Below are positions 36,037 to 45,391 of a DNA stretch of 64,000 bases, piece by piece. Every line of letters starts with the position of its first letter. The stretch's first letter is position 1. The stretch is from Bacteroides sp. (GTDB taxonomy: Bacteria; Bacteroidota; Bacteroidia; Bacteroidales; Bacteroidaceae). Where the stretch lies: contig NZ_JASLER010000056.1 in the NCBI RefSeq assembly GCF_030151085.1, forward strand, positions 62,001 through 126,000, read 5' to 3'. Position numbers and translations under genes: made by a program. Below the pieces are notes generated by a model. That model had not been told where the DNA came from, did not search any database, and saw nothing but the letters and a program-made list of their open reading frames with translations.

Positions 36037-37113
36037 ATGTTCAACTCATTTGGAAATATTCTTCGCCTTACCAGTTTTGGAGAATCACATGGTAAAGGCA
36101 TAGGAGGCGTGATAGATGGATTTCCGGCAGGAATAACCATCGATATGGATTTTGTGCAAAAAGAGCTGGACCGCCGCCGTCCCGGACAATCACGAATCAC
36201 CACTTCACGAAAAGAAGGGGATAAAGTAGAATTCCTTTCAGGTATTTTTGAGGGCAAGTCCACCGGCTGCCCTATCGGTTTTATTGTATGGAACGAGAAT
36301 CAGCATTCGGACGATTACAATAACCTGAAAGAAATTTATCGCCCTTCGCATGCCGATTATACCTATAAAGTAAAATATGGTATCCGCGACCATCGGGGGG
36401 GAGGACGCTCTTCTGCCCGCGAAACAATTTCGCGCGTTGTGGCAGGAGCATTGGCAAAAATAGCATTGAATCAATTAGGTATAAAAATTACCGCATATAC
36501 TTCGCAAGTAGGTCCTATCCGTTTGGAAGAGAATTATACAGCATACGATCTCGATCTTATTGAAACCAACCCCGTACGTTGCCCCGATCTTGAGAAGGCG
36601 AAGGAGATGGAAGACCTGATCTTCAAAATAAAAGGTGAAGGAGATACTATCGGAGGTGTTGTTACCTGCGTTATAAAAGGATGCCCCATCGGATTGGGAC
36701 AACCCGTATATGGAAAACTACATTCCGCTCTCGGAGGAGCTATGCTCAGTATCAATGCTGCCAAAGCCTTTGAATACGGAGACGGTTTCAAAGGACTGAA
36801 GCAGAAAGGATCAGAGCAGAACGACGTCTTTTATAATAACAACGGACGTATCGAAACCCGCACCAACCATTCCGGAGGTATTCAAGGCGGCATCAGCAAC
36901 GGACAGGATATTTATTTCCGTGTTGCCTTTAAACCCGTAGCCACCGTACTGATGGAGCAGCATACTGTGAATGTAGATGGTATAGACACTACGCTGAAAG
37001 CTCGCGGGCGTCATGATCCTTGTGTTTTGCCACGTGCAGTACCCATTGTAGAAGCGATGACAGCTTTGACTCTGTTGGATTATTATCTGATAGATAGAAC
37101 AACACAGCTTTGA
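36037..37113 (+). CDS. aroC: Chorismate synthase
   Basis: Last step of the shikimate pathway: EPSP to chorismate, needing reduced flavin. The 358 residues carry the family signatures GESHGKGIGGVIDGFPAGI near the N-terminus, RDHRGGGRSSARET in the middle, and the C-terminal RGRHDPCVLPRAVPIVEAM. Length and ends are normal. A TATCTTTA at 35955-35962 could be its -7 box. The next gene follows after 31 bases in the same direction but is functionally unrelated. Confidence 0.97.
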   Translation: MFNSFGNILRLTSFGESHGKGIGGVIDGFPAGITIDMDFVQKELDRRRPGQSRITTSRKEGDKVEFLSGIFEGKSTGCPIGFIVWNENQHSDDYNNLKEIYRPSHADYTYKVKYGIRDHRGGGRSSARETISRVVAGALAKIALNQLGIKITAYTSQVGPIRLEENYTAYDLDLIETNPVRCPDLEKAKEMEDLIFKIKGEGDTIGGVVTCVIKGCPIGLGQPVYGKLHSALGGAMLSINAAKAFEYGDGFKGLKQKGSEQNDVFYNNNGRIETRTNHSGGIQGGISNGQDIYFRVAFKPVATVLMEQHTVNVDGIDTTLKARGRHDPCVLPRAVPIVEAMTALTLLDYYLIDRTTQL

Positions 37114-37144
37114 TGCCTATCAATAAAAGAAAGGCTTTACTGCT

Positions 37145-38206
37145 ATGGATAAAAACAAAAATATAGTAGGCTCACCAATATTGGCAGAACAAGAATTAAA
37201 TCAGTTGGCAGACAATATTACCAATTTGGTAAGTGACACTAAGAATCAATTAGTCCAAATTGTTAATACGACTTTGGTTTCTACCTATTGGAATATAGGC
37301 AAATACATTGTAGAGTTTGAACAACAAGGAAATATTAAGGCTAAATATGGTACAGCACTGCTTTCTTCCTTAGCAAAACTATTACGTATTAAATTAGGGA
37401 AAGGCTACAGCCGCCCTAATTTAAACAATATGAGAAAGTTCTATCTACTCTATCCAATTTGTCAGACAATGTCTGACAAATTAAGTTGGTCGCATATTTG
37501 TGAACTAATCACAATAGATGATGAGCTGGAACGCAGTTTCTATGAAAGAGAGTGTATAGCAGCGAAATGGAATGTACGTTCATTACGCCGCCAAATGGAT
37601 AGTGCTCTATATTTGCGATTGGCAGCTAGTAAAGATAAAGAAGGTATACTTCAATTATCACAGAAAGGTATCATAGTCCAACAACCTGAAGATGTTATTA
37701 AGGATACTTACACTCTTGAGTTTCTCGGTTTACCCGAAAAGAAACGATATAGTGAACACGATTTAGAACAAAAGCTGATAGATAATCTGCAAGTATTCTT
37801 ATTGGAATTAGGAAAAGGATTTGCTTTTATTGGTCGCCAATATCCGTTGACTATCAACAATCGCCATTATCATATCGATTTAGTTTTCTACCACCGAATT
37901 CTCAAATGCTTTGTATTGATTGATTTGAAGAAAAACGCAGTTAAGCATAAGGACATCGGGCAGATGAATATGTATATGGGATATTTTGCAAAAGAGGAAA
38001 ATACTATTGATGACAACCCTCCTATTGGTATCATTCTCAGCCACACTAAAGATGAATTATTGGTTGAATATGCTACCTATGGAATGGATTCCAAGCTATT
38101 TGTTTCAAAATACGAACTCTATTTGCCCAACAAAGAGGAACTAAGAAAGTTGGTTAATGGCGTTATCGCTAATGAAGGAATAGAATATAAAGACGAAAAG
38201 AATTAA
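37145..38206 (+). CDS. YhcG-type PDDEXK nuclease (DUF1016)
   Basis: Protein of 353 residues. The N-terminal DUF1016 region (about 20-170) contains STYWNIGKYIVEFEQQG and GKGYSRPNLNNMRKFYLLYP. The C-terminal YhcG nuclease domain has FIGRQYPL...YHIDLVFYH and FVLIDLKKNAVKHKDIGQMNMY; the Asp and the Asp-x-Lys form the PD-(D/E)xK site. These proteins are thought to act on nucleic acids and are often found with mobile or defence genes; the biological role is not settled. Here it is inserted between aroC and a peptidase gene. It carries a 27-base palindrome in its own coding sequence (37456-37482). Confidence 0.85.
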   Translation: MDKNKNIVGSPILAEQELNQLADNITNLVSDTKNQLVQIVNTTLVSTYWNIGKYIVEFEQQGNIKAKYGTALLSSLAKLLRIKLGKGYSRPNLNNMRKFYLLYPICQTMSDKLSWSHICELITIDDELERSFYERECIAAKWNVRSLRRQMDSALYLRLAASKDKEGILQLSQKGIIVQQPEDVIKDTYTLEFLGLPEKKRYSEHDLEQKLIDNLQVFLLELGKGFAFIGRQYPLTINNRHYHIDLVFYHRILKCFVLIDLKKNAVKHKDIGQMNMYMGYFAKEENTIDDNPPIGIILSHTKDELLVEYATYGMDSKLFVSKYELYLPNKEELRKLVNGVIANEGIEYKDEKN

Positions 38207-38231
38207 TAATGATATACTTATCTAATATTAT

Positions 38232-39584
38232 ATGATAAAAGATTATATCGCAGAGAACGAGCCCAAGATATTGGAAGACTTGTTCAGCCTCATCCGTATC
38301 CCTAGCATCAGTGCAAAGCCCGAACATCACGACGACATGCTGGCCTGTGCCCAGCGTTGGGCGCAATTGTTATTGGAAGCCGGTGCAGATGAAGCACTCG
38401 TGATGCCGTCGGCAGGTAACCCGATTGTATTCGGACAAAAGATAGTTGATCCGAAGGCAAAAACAGTATTGGTATATGCTCATTATGATGTAATGCCTGC
38501 CGAACCGTTGGAGTTATGGAAAAGCCAACCGTTCGAACCGGAAGTACGTGACGGGCATATCTGGGCACGTGGAGCTGACGATGACAAAGGCCAATCTTTC
38601 ATTCAAGTGAAAGCTTTTGAATACTTGGTAAAGAATAACCTATTGAATACGAATGTAAAATTCATCTTCGAAGGTGAAGAAGAAATCGGTTCTCCAAGTC
38701 TCGAAGGTTTCTGCCAAGAACACAAAGAATTGCTGAAAGCAGATGTGATATTGGTGTCGGATACAAGTATGCTCGGTGCCGATCTTCCTTCACTGACTAC
38801 CGGACTACGCGGACTGGCTTACTGGGAAATAGAAGTAACGGGTCCCAACCGTGACCTGCATTCCGGACACTTCGGTGGTGCTGTAGCCAATCCTATCAAT
38901 GTGCTTTGTCAGATGATTAGCCAAGTGGTGGATGCTGACGGCCGTATTACTGTACCCGGCTTTTACGACGATGTAGAAGATGTGCCACAAGCCGAACGGG
39001 ACATGATAGCACATATACCATTCGACGAGGAGAAATACAAGAAAGCTATTGATGTCAAAGCACTCTTTGGGGAGAAAGATTACAGTACGTTGGAACGCAA
39101 CAGTTGCCGTCCGTCTTTTGACGTATGTGGCATTTGGGGCGGGTATACGGGTGAAGGTTCAAAAACGGTACTTCCATCGAAAGCTACCGCAAAGGTGTCG
39201 TGCCGATTAGTACCCCACCAAGATCATCATAAGATTTCACAACTGTTTGCCGATTACATCCTAAGCATTGCACCCGATACGGTGAAAGTGAAAGTGACGC
39301 CTATGCATGGTGGGCAAGGGTATGTATGCCCTATTACGCTCCCCGCCTATCAGGCTGCGGAAAAAGGATTCGAGAAAGCATTCGGAAAGAAACCATTGGC
39401 TGTACGACGAGGTGGAAGTATTCCTATTATCTCTACTTTCGAGCAAGTATTGGGAATCAAAACAGTATTGATGGGATTTGGGTTAGAATCTAATGCAATC
39501 CACTCACCCAATGAAAACATACCGTTAGACATTTTCCGCAAAGGGATTGAAGCGGTAGTGGAGTTCTATCAGAACTACAAATAA
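38232..39584 (+). CDS. M20-family dipeptidase
   Basis: Zinc peptidase of 450 residues in the M20/ArgE/DapE superfamily, without signal peptide. Metal and catalytic residues are visible in VYAHYDVMPAEP (His, Asp), WARGADDDKGQ (bridging Asp), FEGEEEIGSPS (catalytic Glu then ligand Glu), VSDTSM (Asp) and NAIHSPNE (His). The dimerisation domain has LHSGHFGG. The closest match by motif is the dipeptidase/CNDP-like subfamily, so it probably hydrolyses di- or small peptides in the cytoplasm. Confidence 0.92.
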   Translation: MIKDYIAENEPKILEDLFSLIRIPSISAKPEHHDDMLACAQRWAQLLLEAGADEALVMPSAGNPIVFGQKIVDPKAKTVLVYAHYDVMPAEPLELWKSQPFEPEVRDGHIWARGADDDKGQSFIQVKAFEYLVKNNLLNTNVKFIFEGEEEIGSPSLEGFCQEHKELLKADVILVSDTSMLGADLPSLTTGLRGLAYWEIEVTGPNRDLHSGHFGGAVANPINVLCQMISQVVDADGRITVPGFYDDVEDVPQAERDMIAHIPFDEEKYKKAIDVKALFGEKDYSTLERNSCRPSFDVCGIWGGYTGEGSKTVLPSKATAKVSCRLVPHQDHHKISQLFADYILSIAPDTVKVKVTPMHGGQGYVCPITLPAYQAAEKGFEKAFGKKPLAVRRGGSIPIISTFEQVLGIKTVLMGFGLESNAIHSPNENIPLDIFRKGIEAVVEFYQNYK

Positions 39585-39667
39585 ACTTCAAATGAGCTAT
39601 GTCTTCAGAATTACTCTATATCAGAAGTAATTGTGAAGACATACTTAATACCTAAATATCTAATAGA

Positions 39668-40753
39668 ATGGAAGACTTTCAGATTCAAGCAATCGGACTG
39701 ATGTCCGGTACCTCTCTTGACGGCTTGGACATTTGTTGCTGTACCTTTCGTCAACAATCGGGCAAATGGACTTTCGGCATTGATTGTGCCAAAGGCTATA
39801 CCTATCCCGAAGACATGAAACAGATACTCGGCATGGGGGCGCAAAAGATGAATGCATTAGAATTCATTACTTTCCATAGCGCTTACGGCAAGTTCCTGGG
39901 TGAACGGATAAACGAATTTATGCAGGAGTTTGGAGTTCATCCGGATATTATTGCTTCTCACGGACACACCATCTTCCATGAACCGCAAAAAAAGATCATG
40001 TATCAGATAGGAGATGGCGCTGCCATTGCCGCTGAAACACGCATTCCTACGGTATCTGACTTCAGAAGATTAGATATTATGTTGGGCGGTCAAGGTGCTC
40101 CGCTCGTTCCTATCGGTGATAAATACTTGTTTGCCGATTATGATTATTGCTTGAATATCGGCGGTTTCTCTAATATATCTTTAACCCAAGAAGGGCAGCG
40201 TATTGCTTTCGATATCAGTCCTGTTAATTATGTAATCAATCATTATTGCCGCCAGATCGGTTTGGAATTCGATCGAGATGGAGAAATAGCACGACGGGGT
40301 ACTATCTGTGAGGAACTCTTCAACGAACTGAACAACATGGACTTTTATCACCAGTCCGGACCGAAGTCATTGGGGCGTGAGTGGGTGGAGACCTTAGTAT
40401 ATCCCATGCTGGAACGCTATGGATTAAATATGGAAGACAGACTACGTACTTTCTACGAGCATGCCGCTTATCAGATATCACGTGTTATTAAAGCCCATCC
40501 CCACATTAATGGCAGCGGTAAGCTACTGATAACGGGAGGTGGTGCTTTCAATACATTTCTCATAGAACGAATTGATGCGCTTTGTCCATGCGAGATTATC
40601 ATTCCCGACCGACAAATTATTGAATATAAAGAAGCACTTATCTTTGCCTTTCTTGGAGCACTCTATATGGCCGATATGCCCAGTTGCCTCGCCTCTGTAA
40701 CGGGAGCACCGATTGATAATATAGGAGGCATGTTGTTTAAGATAAATCGTTGA
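39668..40753 (+). CDS. anmK: Anhydro-N-acetylmuramic acid kinase
   Basis: Phosphorylates and opens 1,6-anhydro-MurNAc to MurNAc-6-phosphate in peptidoglycan recycling. The 361 residues contain the ATP-site signature GLMSGTSLDGLDI at the N-terminus, IASHGHTIFHEP, NIGGFSNIS and the C-terminal GGGAFNTFLIERI. The length is typical. It is followed after 36 bases by a Nudix gene on the same strand. Confidence 0.94.
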   Translation: MEDFQIQAIGLMSGTSLDGLDICCCTFRQQSGKWTFGIDCAKGYTYPEDMKQILGMGAQKMNALEFITFHSAYGKFLGERINEFMQEFGVHPDIIASHGHTIFHEPQKKIMYQIGDGAAIAAETRIPTVSDFRRLDIMLGGQGAPLVPIGDKYLFADYDYCLNIGGFSNISLTQEGQRIAFDISPVNYVINHYCRQIGLEFDRDGEIARRGTICEELFNELNNMDFYHQSGPKSLGREWVETLVYPMLERYGLNMEDRLRTFYEHAAYQISRVIKAHPHINGSGKLLITGGGAFNTFLIERIDALCPCEIIIPDRQIIEYKEALIFAFLGALYMADMPSCLASVTGAPIDNIGGMLFKINR

Positions 40754-40789
40754 ATGGTAAAACAGTTCTAATCAATCATTTCTACAGTT

Positions 40790-41344
40790 ATGAAGAAATC
40801 AAAAGAAGCCTGGGATATACTATCCAGCGAATATCTGTACAAAGACTCGTGGCTTACAGTACGTAAAGATCATGTGGTGCTTCCCAATGGTAACCATATC
40901 CCTTCTTATTATATATTGGAATATCCCAATTGGGTAAATACGATTGCTATTACCCATGAAGGACAATTTGTTTTTATCCGTCAATATCGACATGGAATAC
41001 AGGAAACATCATACGAACTTTGTGCAGGTGTATGCGAAGAAGAAGATGCTTCCCCTTTAATATCTGCCCAACGGGAGCTTCTGGAAGAAACCGGTTACGG
41101 TAACGGAACGTGGAAAGAATATATGCAACTCTCCCCTAACCCAAGTACGCATACCAACATTACGTACTGCTTTCTGGCTACGGATGTAGAAAAAGTGTCT
41201 GAGCAACATCTAGAAGATACAGAAGACCTGACCGTACACTTACTTTCCTTACAAGAAGTCAAAGACCTCTTGCTACAAGGGAGCATCCGCCAAGCACTCA
41301 TGGCAGCCCCTCTTTGGAAATATATCGCCGAAAACGGATTATAA
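40790..41344 (+). CDS. Nudix hydrolase
   Basis: Protein of 184 residues with a Nudix box ending QRELLEETGYG. The first part (GVCEEEDASPLISA) is one residue longer than the strict GX5EX7REUXEEXGU pattern, which fits the ADP-sugar pyrophosphatase-like group. IRQYRHGIQETSYELCAGVCEEE is also typical of ADP-ribose/NDP-sugar pyrophosphatases. It likely cleaves a nucleoside-diphosphate sugar in the cytoplasm; the substrate is not determined. It converges with topB with only four bases between stop codons. Confidence 0.88.
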   Translation: MKKSKEAWDILSSEYLYKDSWLTVRKDHVVLPNGNHIPSYYILEYPNWVNTIAITHEGQFVFIRQYRHGIQETSYELCAGVCEEEDASPLISAQRELLEETGYGNGTWKEYMQLSPNPSTHTNITYCFLATDVEKVSEQHLEDTEDLTVHLLSLQEVKDLLLQGSIRQALMAAPLWKYIAENGL

Positions 41345-41348
41345 AGAA

Positions 41349-43478
41349 TTACTCGAACGGCTTGCGGAACGTACAGCCGCTTTTCCATTCGGAACAACCG
41401 TAAGCCGTTTTTCCTTTTATAATCGTACCTTTTCCGCAGAGCGGGCAAGGCTGACCAACAAATACGACTTGTTCCGCAGCCTTTTCGGCAGCAGTTTTTC
41501 TTGGTGCCCGCTTCTTGGGTTCTTTCTTCGGTTTATCAGCATCTGCTTCTTTGGAAGAAGTAGACTTTCCGGCTTTCTCCTGTACAGTTTCTTGGATAGT
41601 AATGTGCCGGTTGGTGTTGTCCGAAAGTACACTCATCACTACCTCCGATACCATCTGTTTCAGCTCTTCCAGGAATTGCGAGGCATTATAGGTGCGCTTC
41701 TCTATCTCACGCAGCTTCTTTTCCCACAGACCTGTCAGTTCGGCGGACTTCAAGAGTTCTTCATGAATAATCTGTATCAGTTCCACCCCGGTAGGCGTGG
41801 CTATCAGGTTCTTCTTTTCCTTACGGATATAGTTCCGCTTGAAGAGGGTTTCAATGATGGCGGCACGGGTAGAAGGACGACCGATACCATTCTCCTTCAA
41901 TGCATCGCGAAGTTCATCGTTGTCTACCAGTTTGCCGGCGGTTTCCATGGCACGCAGCAAGGTAGCTTCGGTAAAAGGACGAGGGGGTTGTGTCCACTTC
42001 TCGTTCAAGCTGGGCAGGTGCGGACCACTTTCTCCTTTTACGAATGCAGGAAGGGTACTTTCTTCTTCCTTATCCTCCTTCTCATCCTGCGCCTGTGCAG
42101 AGGGAGAGGCGAAGATGACACGCCATCCCGGATCGAGGATCTGCTTGCCGGTAGTCTTGAATTCAATGCTTTCCACTTCGCCGAATACCGTAGTAGTTGC
42201 AAACTTGCAATCGGGATAGAACACGGCGATGAAGCGGCGGGCTATCAGGTCGAAAACGCTGCTCTCCATATTGGTCAGCCCTTGCGGATGTTGACCGGTG
42301 GGGATGATAGCATGGTGATCGGTTACCTTCGAGTTATCGAATACCTTCTTGGATTTGAGTAAAGTAATGCCTTCAAGCGGTGCGGTAAAGGCAGCGTAAT
42401 CGCGCAATCCTTTCAGTATGGCGGGACATTTGGGGTAGATGTCATCACTCAGGAAAGTAGTGTCTACACGCGGATAGGTAGCTACTTTCTTCTCATAGAG
42501 TGATTGGATGAGCTTCAAGGTTTCGTCGGCAGAATAACCGAACTTCTTGTTACACTCTACCTGCAAGGAGGTCAAGTCGAAGAGGCGAAGCGGGGCTTCT
42601 TTACCATTCTTCTTGGTGACATCAGTGATAGTGAAAGGTGAATTTTTGATTTGTTCCAACAGAGAAAGTCCACGCTCATAGTCGGTGATGGGTTCTATGC
42701 CGCGGTTTTCTTCTTCCTTTTTCTCGGTGGAAGCTGTATCTTTTTGCTTCTCGGCTTCGAGTACAAGTTCTTCTTCGCTCTTCTTCAAGATAGCGGAGAA
42801 GGTGGTGTCGCGATATACGGTTTTCAGTTCCCACGATTGTTTGGGGACGAAGTTCTGTATTTCGAGCTGGCGGTTTACAATCAATGCGAGCGTGGGAGTT
42901 TGTACACGGCCTATTGAAAGCACCTGACGGTTTTGCCCGTACTTGATGGTGTAGAGGCGGGTGGCGTTCATGCCCAGCAGCCAGTCGCCGATGGCACGAC
43001 TCATACCTGCTTCATACAACGGTTGGAAGTCCGATTGATCTTTCAGTTTAGAAAAGCCTTCGCGGATAGCCTCTTCGGTCAGCGAAGATATCCACAGACG
43101 TTTCACGGGGCAAGTAGCACCAGCTTTCTGCATCACCCAGCGCTGAATCAATTCTCCCTCTTGTCCGGCATCACCGCAATTAATGATCATGTCGGCTTGC
43201 TGCATAAGTTTCTCAATCACACCGAACTGGCGTTCGTAGGTGGGATTACTAATCAGTTTGATTCCAAAACGAGGCGGTATCATGGGGAGGCTTCCCAAAC
43301 TCCATGATTTCCAGTTGGGAGTATATTCGTGTGGTTCTTTTAGGGTACAAAGGTGACCGAATGTCCAAGTCACCTGGTATCCGTTTCCTTCGATGTATCC
43401 GTCACGTTTATCTCTCGCTCCTAAGATATCAGCTATGTCACGCGCCACGGAGGGCTTTTCGGCAATACAAACTATCAT
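41349..43478 (-). CDS. topB: DNA topoisomerase III
   Basis: Type IA topoisomerase of 709 residues starting at MIVCIAEKPSVARDIADILG, the correct Toprim start. The longer frame to 43610 adds an unrelated N-terminus. The active Tyr is in YPRVDTTFLSDD, a Lys-rich linker follows, and a C-terminal zinc finger (CPLCGKG...CSEWKSGC) closes the protein. The Toprim acidic motif reads GDAGQEGE where the common form is DADREGE, so the second Asp is replaced by Gly. It relaxes and decatenates DNA. The neighbours are unrelated, so no transfer context is visible. Confidence 0.93.
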   Translation of the reverse strand: MIVCIAEKPSVARDIADILGARDKRDGYIEGNGYQVTWTFGHLCTLKEPHEYTPNWKSWSLGSLPMIPPRFGIKLISNPTYERQFGVIEKLMQQADMIINCGDAGQEGELIQRWVMQKAGATCPVKRLWISSLTEEAIREGFSKLKDQSDFQPLYEAGMSRAIGDWLLGMNATRLYTIKYGQNRQVLSIGRVQTPTLALIVNRQLEIQNFVPKQSWELKTVYRDTTFSAILKKSEEELVLEAEKQKDTASTEKKEEENRGIEPITDYERGLSLLEQIKNSPFTITDVTKKNGKEAPLRLFDLTSLQVECNKKFGYSADETLKLIQSLYEKKVATYPRVDTTFLSDDIYPKCPAILKGLRDYAAFTAPLEGITLLKSKKVFDNSKVTDHHAIIPTGQHPQGLTNMESSVFDLIARRFIAVFYPDCKFATTTVFGEVESIEFKTTGKQILDPGWRVIFASPSAQAQDEKEDKEEESTLPAFVKGESGPHLPSLNEKWTQPPRPFTEATLLRAMETAGKLVDNDELRDALKENGIGRPSTRAAIIETLFKRNYIRKEKKNLIATPTGVELIQIIHEELLKSAELTGLWEKKLREIEKRTYNASQFLEELKQMVSEVVMSVLSDNTNRHITIQETVQEKAGKSTSSKEADADKPKKEPKKRAPRKTAAEKAAEQVVFVGQPCPLCGKGTIIKGKTAYGCSEWKSGCTFRKPFE

Positions 43479-43683
43479 TCGTTTCTTATATATTTTTAGT
43501 CGGGCAAAGGTACAAAAAATGTAGCAATGTGACAGGGACATAAGGCGGTAAAGTAGCGAAGAGCCAACAGGATAATCGATTATGTGTACAAATAAAAGAG
43601 CCGATTGCACAAAATTGATAGCGAAATGAACAATATAGCCTATAAAAAGAACATTAACATCAGCCCCTAAACTCTAAAAGGAG

Positions 43684-43691
43684 TAATTTAG
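43684..43691 (+). promoter_or_regulatory. Candidate -7-like element of the first PUL 2 sulfatase
   Basis: TAATTTAG followed by CA, 41 bases before the start codon. It is one mismatch from TAnnTTTG and is shared, with its flanks, by the promoter region of the PUL 2 susC gene (45343-45350). Confidence 0.4.
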
Positions 43692-43731
43692 CAACCGAAT
43701 AAAAAGCATCTTTCAACTTAACAATAATAAT

Positions 43732-45129
43732 ATGATAAAACAAATCCCCATGAAGCATCTGGCATGCTTCTCCCTATTATGTTCTTCTGTGGCTTCTGCT
43801 GCCGAACGTCCTAACATAATCTACATCTTCACCGACCAACATACAGCCAGCGCCATGAGTTGTGCCGGAAATCCTGATGTACACACACCCAACATTGACA
43901 GACTGGCTGCTGCGGGCATCTTGTTTAACAACGCTTACTGCACCGCTCCCCTCAGTGGTCCTTCACGCGGAGCTATGTTCACCGGGCATTATCCCGATGC
44001 GGTAGGTCTATCGGTCAATGGTGCCCCAATGCCCGATTCGCTACAGATGCAGACACTGGGTACATTGGTAAAGAATGCAGGCTATGACTGTGCTTACGGC
44101 GGCAAGTGGCATCTGCCCACCAATGATCTGCCCGACAAAGAATTCGGCTTCGACAAAATATACCACCACAGCGACGACGGACTGGCCGAGGCTTGCGTAA
44201 AATATCTTTCGCGCGAACATAAAAAGCCTTTCTTCCTGGTAGCTTCCTATGATAACCCGCACAACATCTGCGAATATGCACGAAGCCAGAACTTGCCATA
44301 CGGAAATCTGGAGATTCCCGAACTGCGCAACTGTCCGGGCTTGCCTGCCAACTTCGCCAAGAATCCTTACGATGCCGACGTCATTGAAAACGAACGGGCT
44401 GCCAACTTCAACGTCTACCCAAGTGCCACCTTTACCCCCGAAAACTGGCGCATGTATCGCTACACCTACTATCGTCTGGTAGAAAAAGTAGATAGCGAAA
44501 TCGGTAAGATTGTGGATGCCATCGACAAAAACAACCTGTGGAAGAATACAATAGTTATTTTCTCCAGCGACCACGGCGACGGTATAGGCGCCCACCACTG
44601 GAATCAGAAATCGGCTTTATATGAAGAGGTGGTCAACATCCCCTTCATCGTGACCCTGCCCGGAAAGAAGAACGCAGGCAAACACCTGCCGCAACTCATC
44701 AGCAACGGGGTAGATTTCTTTGCCTCCGTATGCGACTGGACAGGTGCTAAAAAGCCGCAGAGCACTGCCGGAAAGTCATTCCGAAAAATTGTGGAAGAAG
44801 GTAACCCGCAAAGTCCGCATCAGGAGTATGTCATCACCGAGACTCGTTTCGATGGAAGCAAGACCAGAGGTTGGGTGGTGCGCAGCGAGGGCTATAAATA
44901 TGTATTGTATGATAAAGGCAGAAACCGCGAGCAACTGTTTGACATGAAGAACGACCGGGGCGAAATGAGAAACTTGGTCATGGAGAATGCTTATAATAAG
45001 GTATTGCAGATGCACCGCGATATTCTGGAAAAGTGGATGAATACGTATCAGATTAAACCGACACGTCCGAAGCTGCACGATGTGCCCGGGAAAGTATTGA
45101 AGCAACAGTATCAAACGGCACATAAATAA
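43732..45129 (+). CDS. Family S1 sulfatase, serine type (PUL 2, first copy)
   Basis: Secreted sulfatase of 465 residues, signal peptide ending near SVASAA. Met7 (43750) is an alternative start. RPNIIYIFTDQHTASAMSC opens the catalytic domain, and the maturation motif is S-G-P-S-R with Ser75. Further conserved parts are YGGKWHLP, SYDNPHNICEYA and IFSSDHGDGIGAHHWNQK. It is close to the second sulfatase of this locus (50308-51690) over its whole length, so the two probably arose by duplication. It has its own promoter-like element and a strong terminator, so it is a separate unit from susCD. The sulfate position attacked is unknown. Confidence 0.93.
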   Translation: MIKQIPMKHLACFSLLCSSVASAAERPNIIYIFTDQHTASAMSCAGNPDVHTPNIDRLAAAGILFNNAYCTAPLSGPSRGAMFTGHYPDAVGLSVNGAPMPDSLQMQTLGTLVKNAGYDCAYGGKWHLPTNDLPDKEFGFDKIYHHSDDGLAEACVKYLSREHKKPFFLVASYDNPHNICEYARSQNLPYGNLEIPELRNCPGLPANFAKNPYDADVIENERAANFNVYPSATFTPENWRMYRYTYYRLVEKVDSEIGKIVDAIDKNNLWKNTIVIFSSDHGDGIGAHHWNQKSALYEEVVNIPFIVTLPGKKNAGKHLPQLISNGVDFFASVCDWTGAKKPQSTAGKSFRKIVEEGNPQSPHQEYVITETRFDGSKTRGWVVRSEGYKYVLYDKGRNREQLFDMKNDRGEMRNLVMENAYNKVLQMHRDILEKWMNTYQIKPTRPKLHDVPGKVLKQQYQTAHK

Positions 45130-45173
45130 ATAAGATACAAGGGTTAGTTTTTTAGGTTCTATTTATCAGCAAC

Positions 45174-45230
45174 GACGGCTGAAGGTGAATTTTCCTGTTC
45201 AAGGACACCTTCAGCCGTCATTTTCTTTTC
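45174..45230 (+). terminator. Terminator of the first PUL 2 sulfatase
   Basis: 14-bp perfect G/C-rich stem GACGGCTGAAGGTG/CACCTTCAGCCGTC (45174-45187, 45206-45219), 18-base loop, then ATTTTCTTTTC. It is a strong intrinsic terminator separating the sulfatase from susC. Confidence 0.9.
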
Positions 45231-45342
45231 AAGTCACCTCGTTTATACAGAAACAAAAGCTCCTTGCACAAAACCTAAAGTCAAATCAACTTTCCTCAAA
45301 CACTCAGAAACATAAGAGAAAGTCGGGAATAAAGAAAAGGGC

Positions 45343-45350
45343 TAATTTAG
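45343..45350 (+). promoter_or_regulatory. Candidate -7-like element of PUL 2 susC
   Basis: TAATTTAG followed by CA, 42 bases before the chosen susC start. The flanks (AAAAGG before, CAGC after) match those of the element at 43684-43691. It supports the start at 45392 over the longer frame. Confidence 0.4.
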
Positions 45351-45391
45351 CAGCAGGAAAATCAGTCTGTAATTATACTATTAAACTCAAT

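Noticed and set aside
41469..42362. 297-codon open frame antisense to topB
   Set aside because: Low-complexity Leu/Phe/Arg-rich translation opposite a well-conserved gene; no independent support.
45185..45391. N-terminal extension of the PUL 2 SusC
   Set aside because: It would translate through the preceding terminator hairpin and place the signal peptide 70 residues inside the protein.
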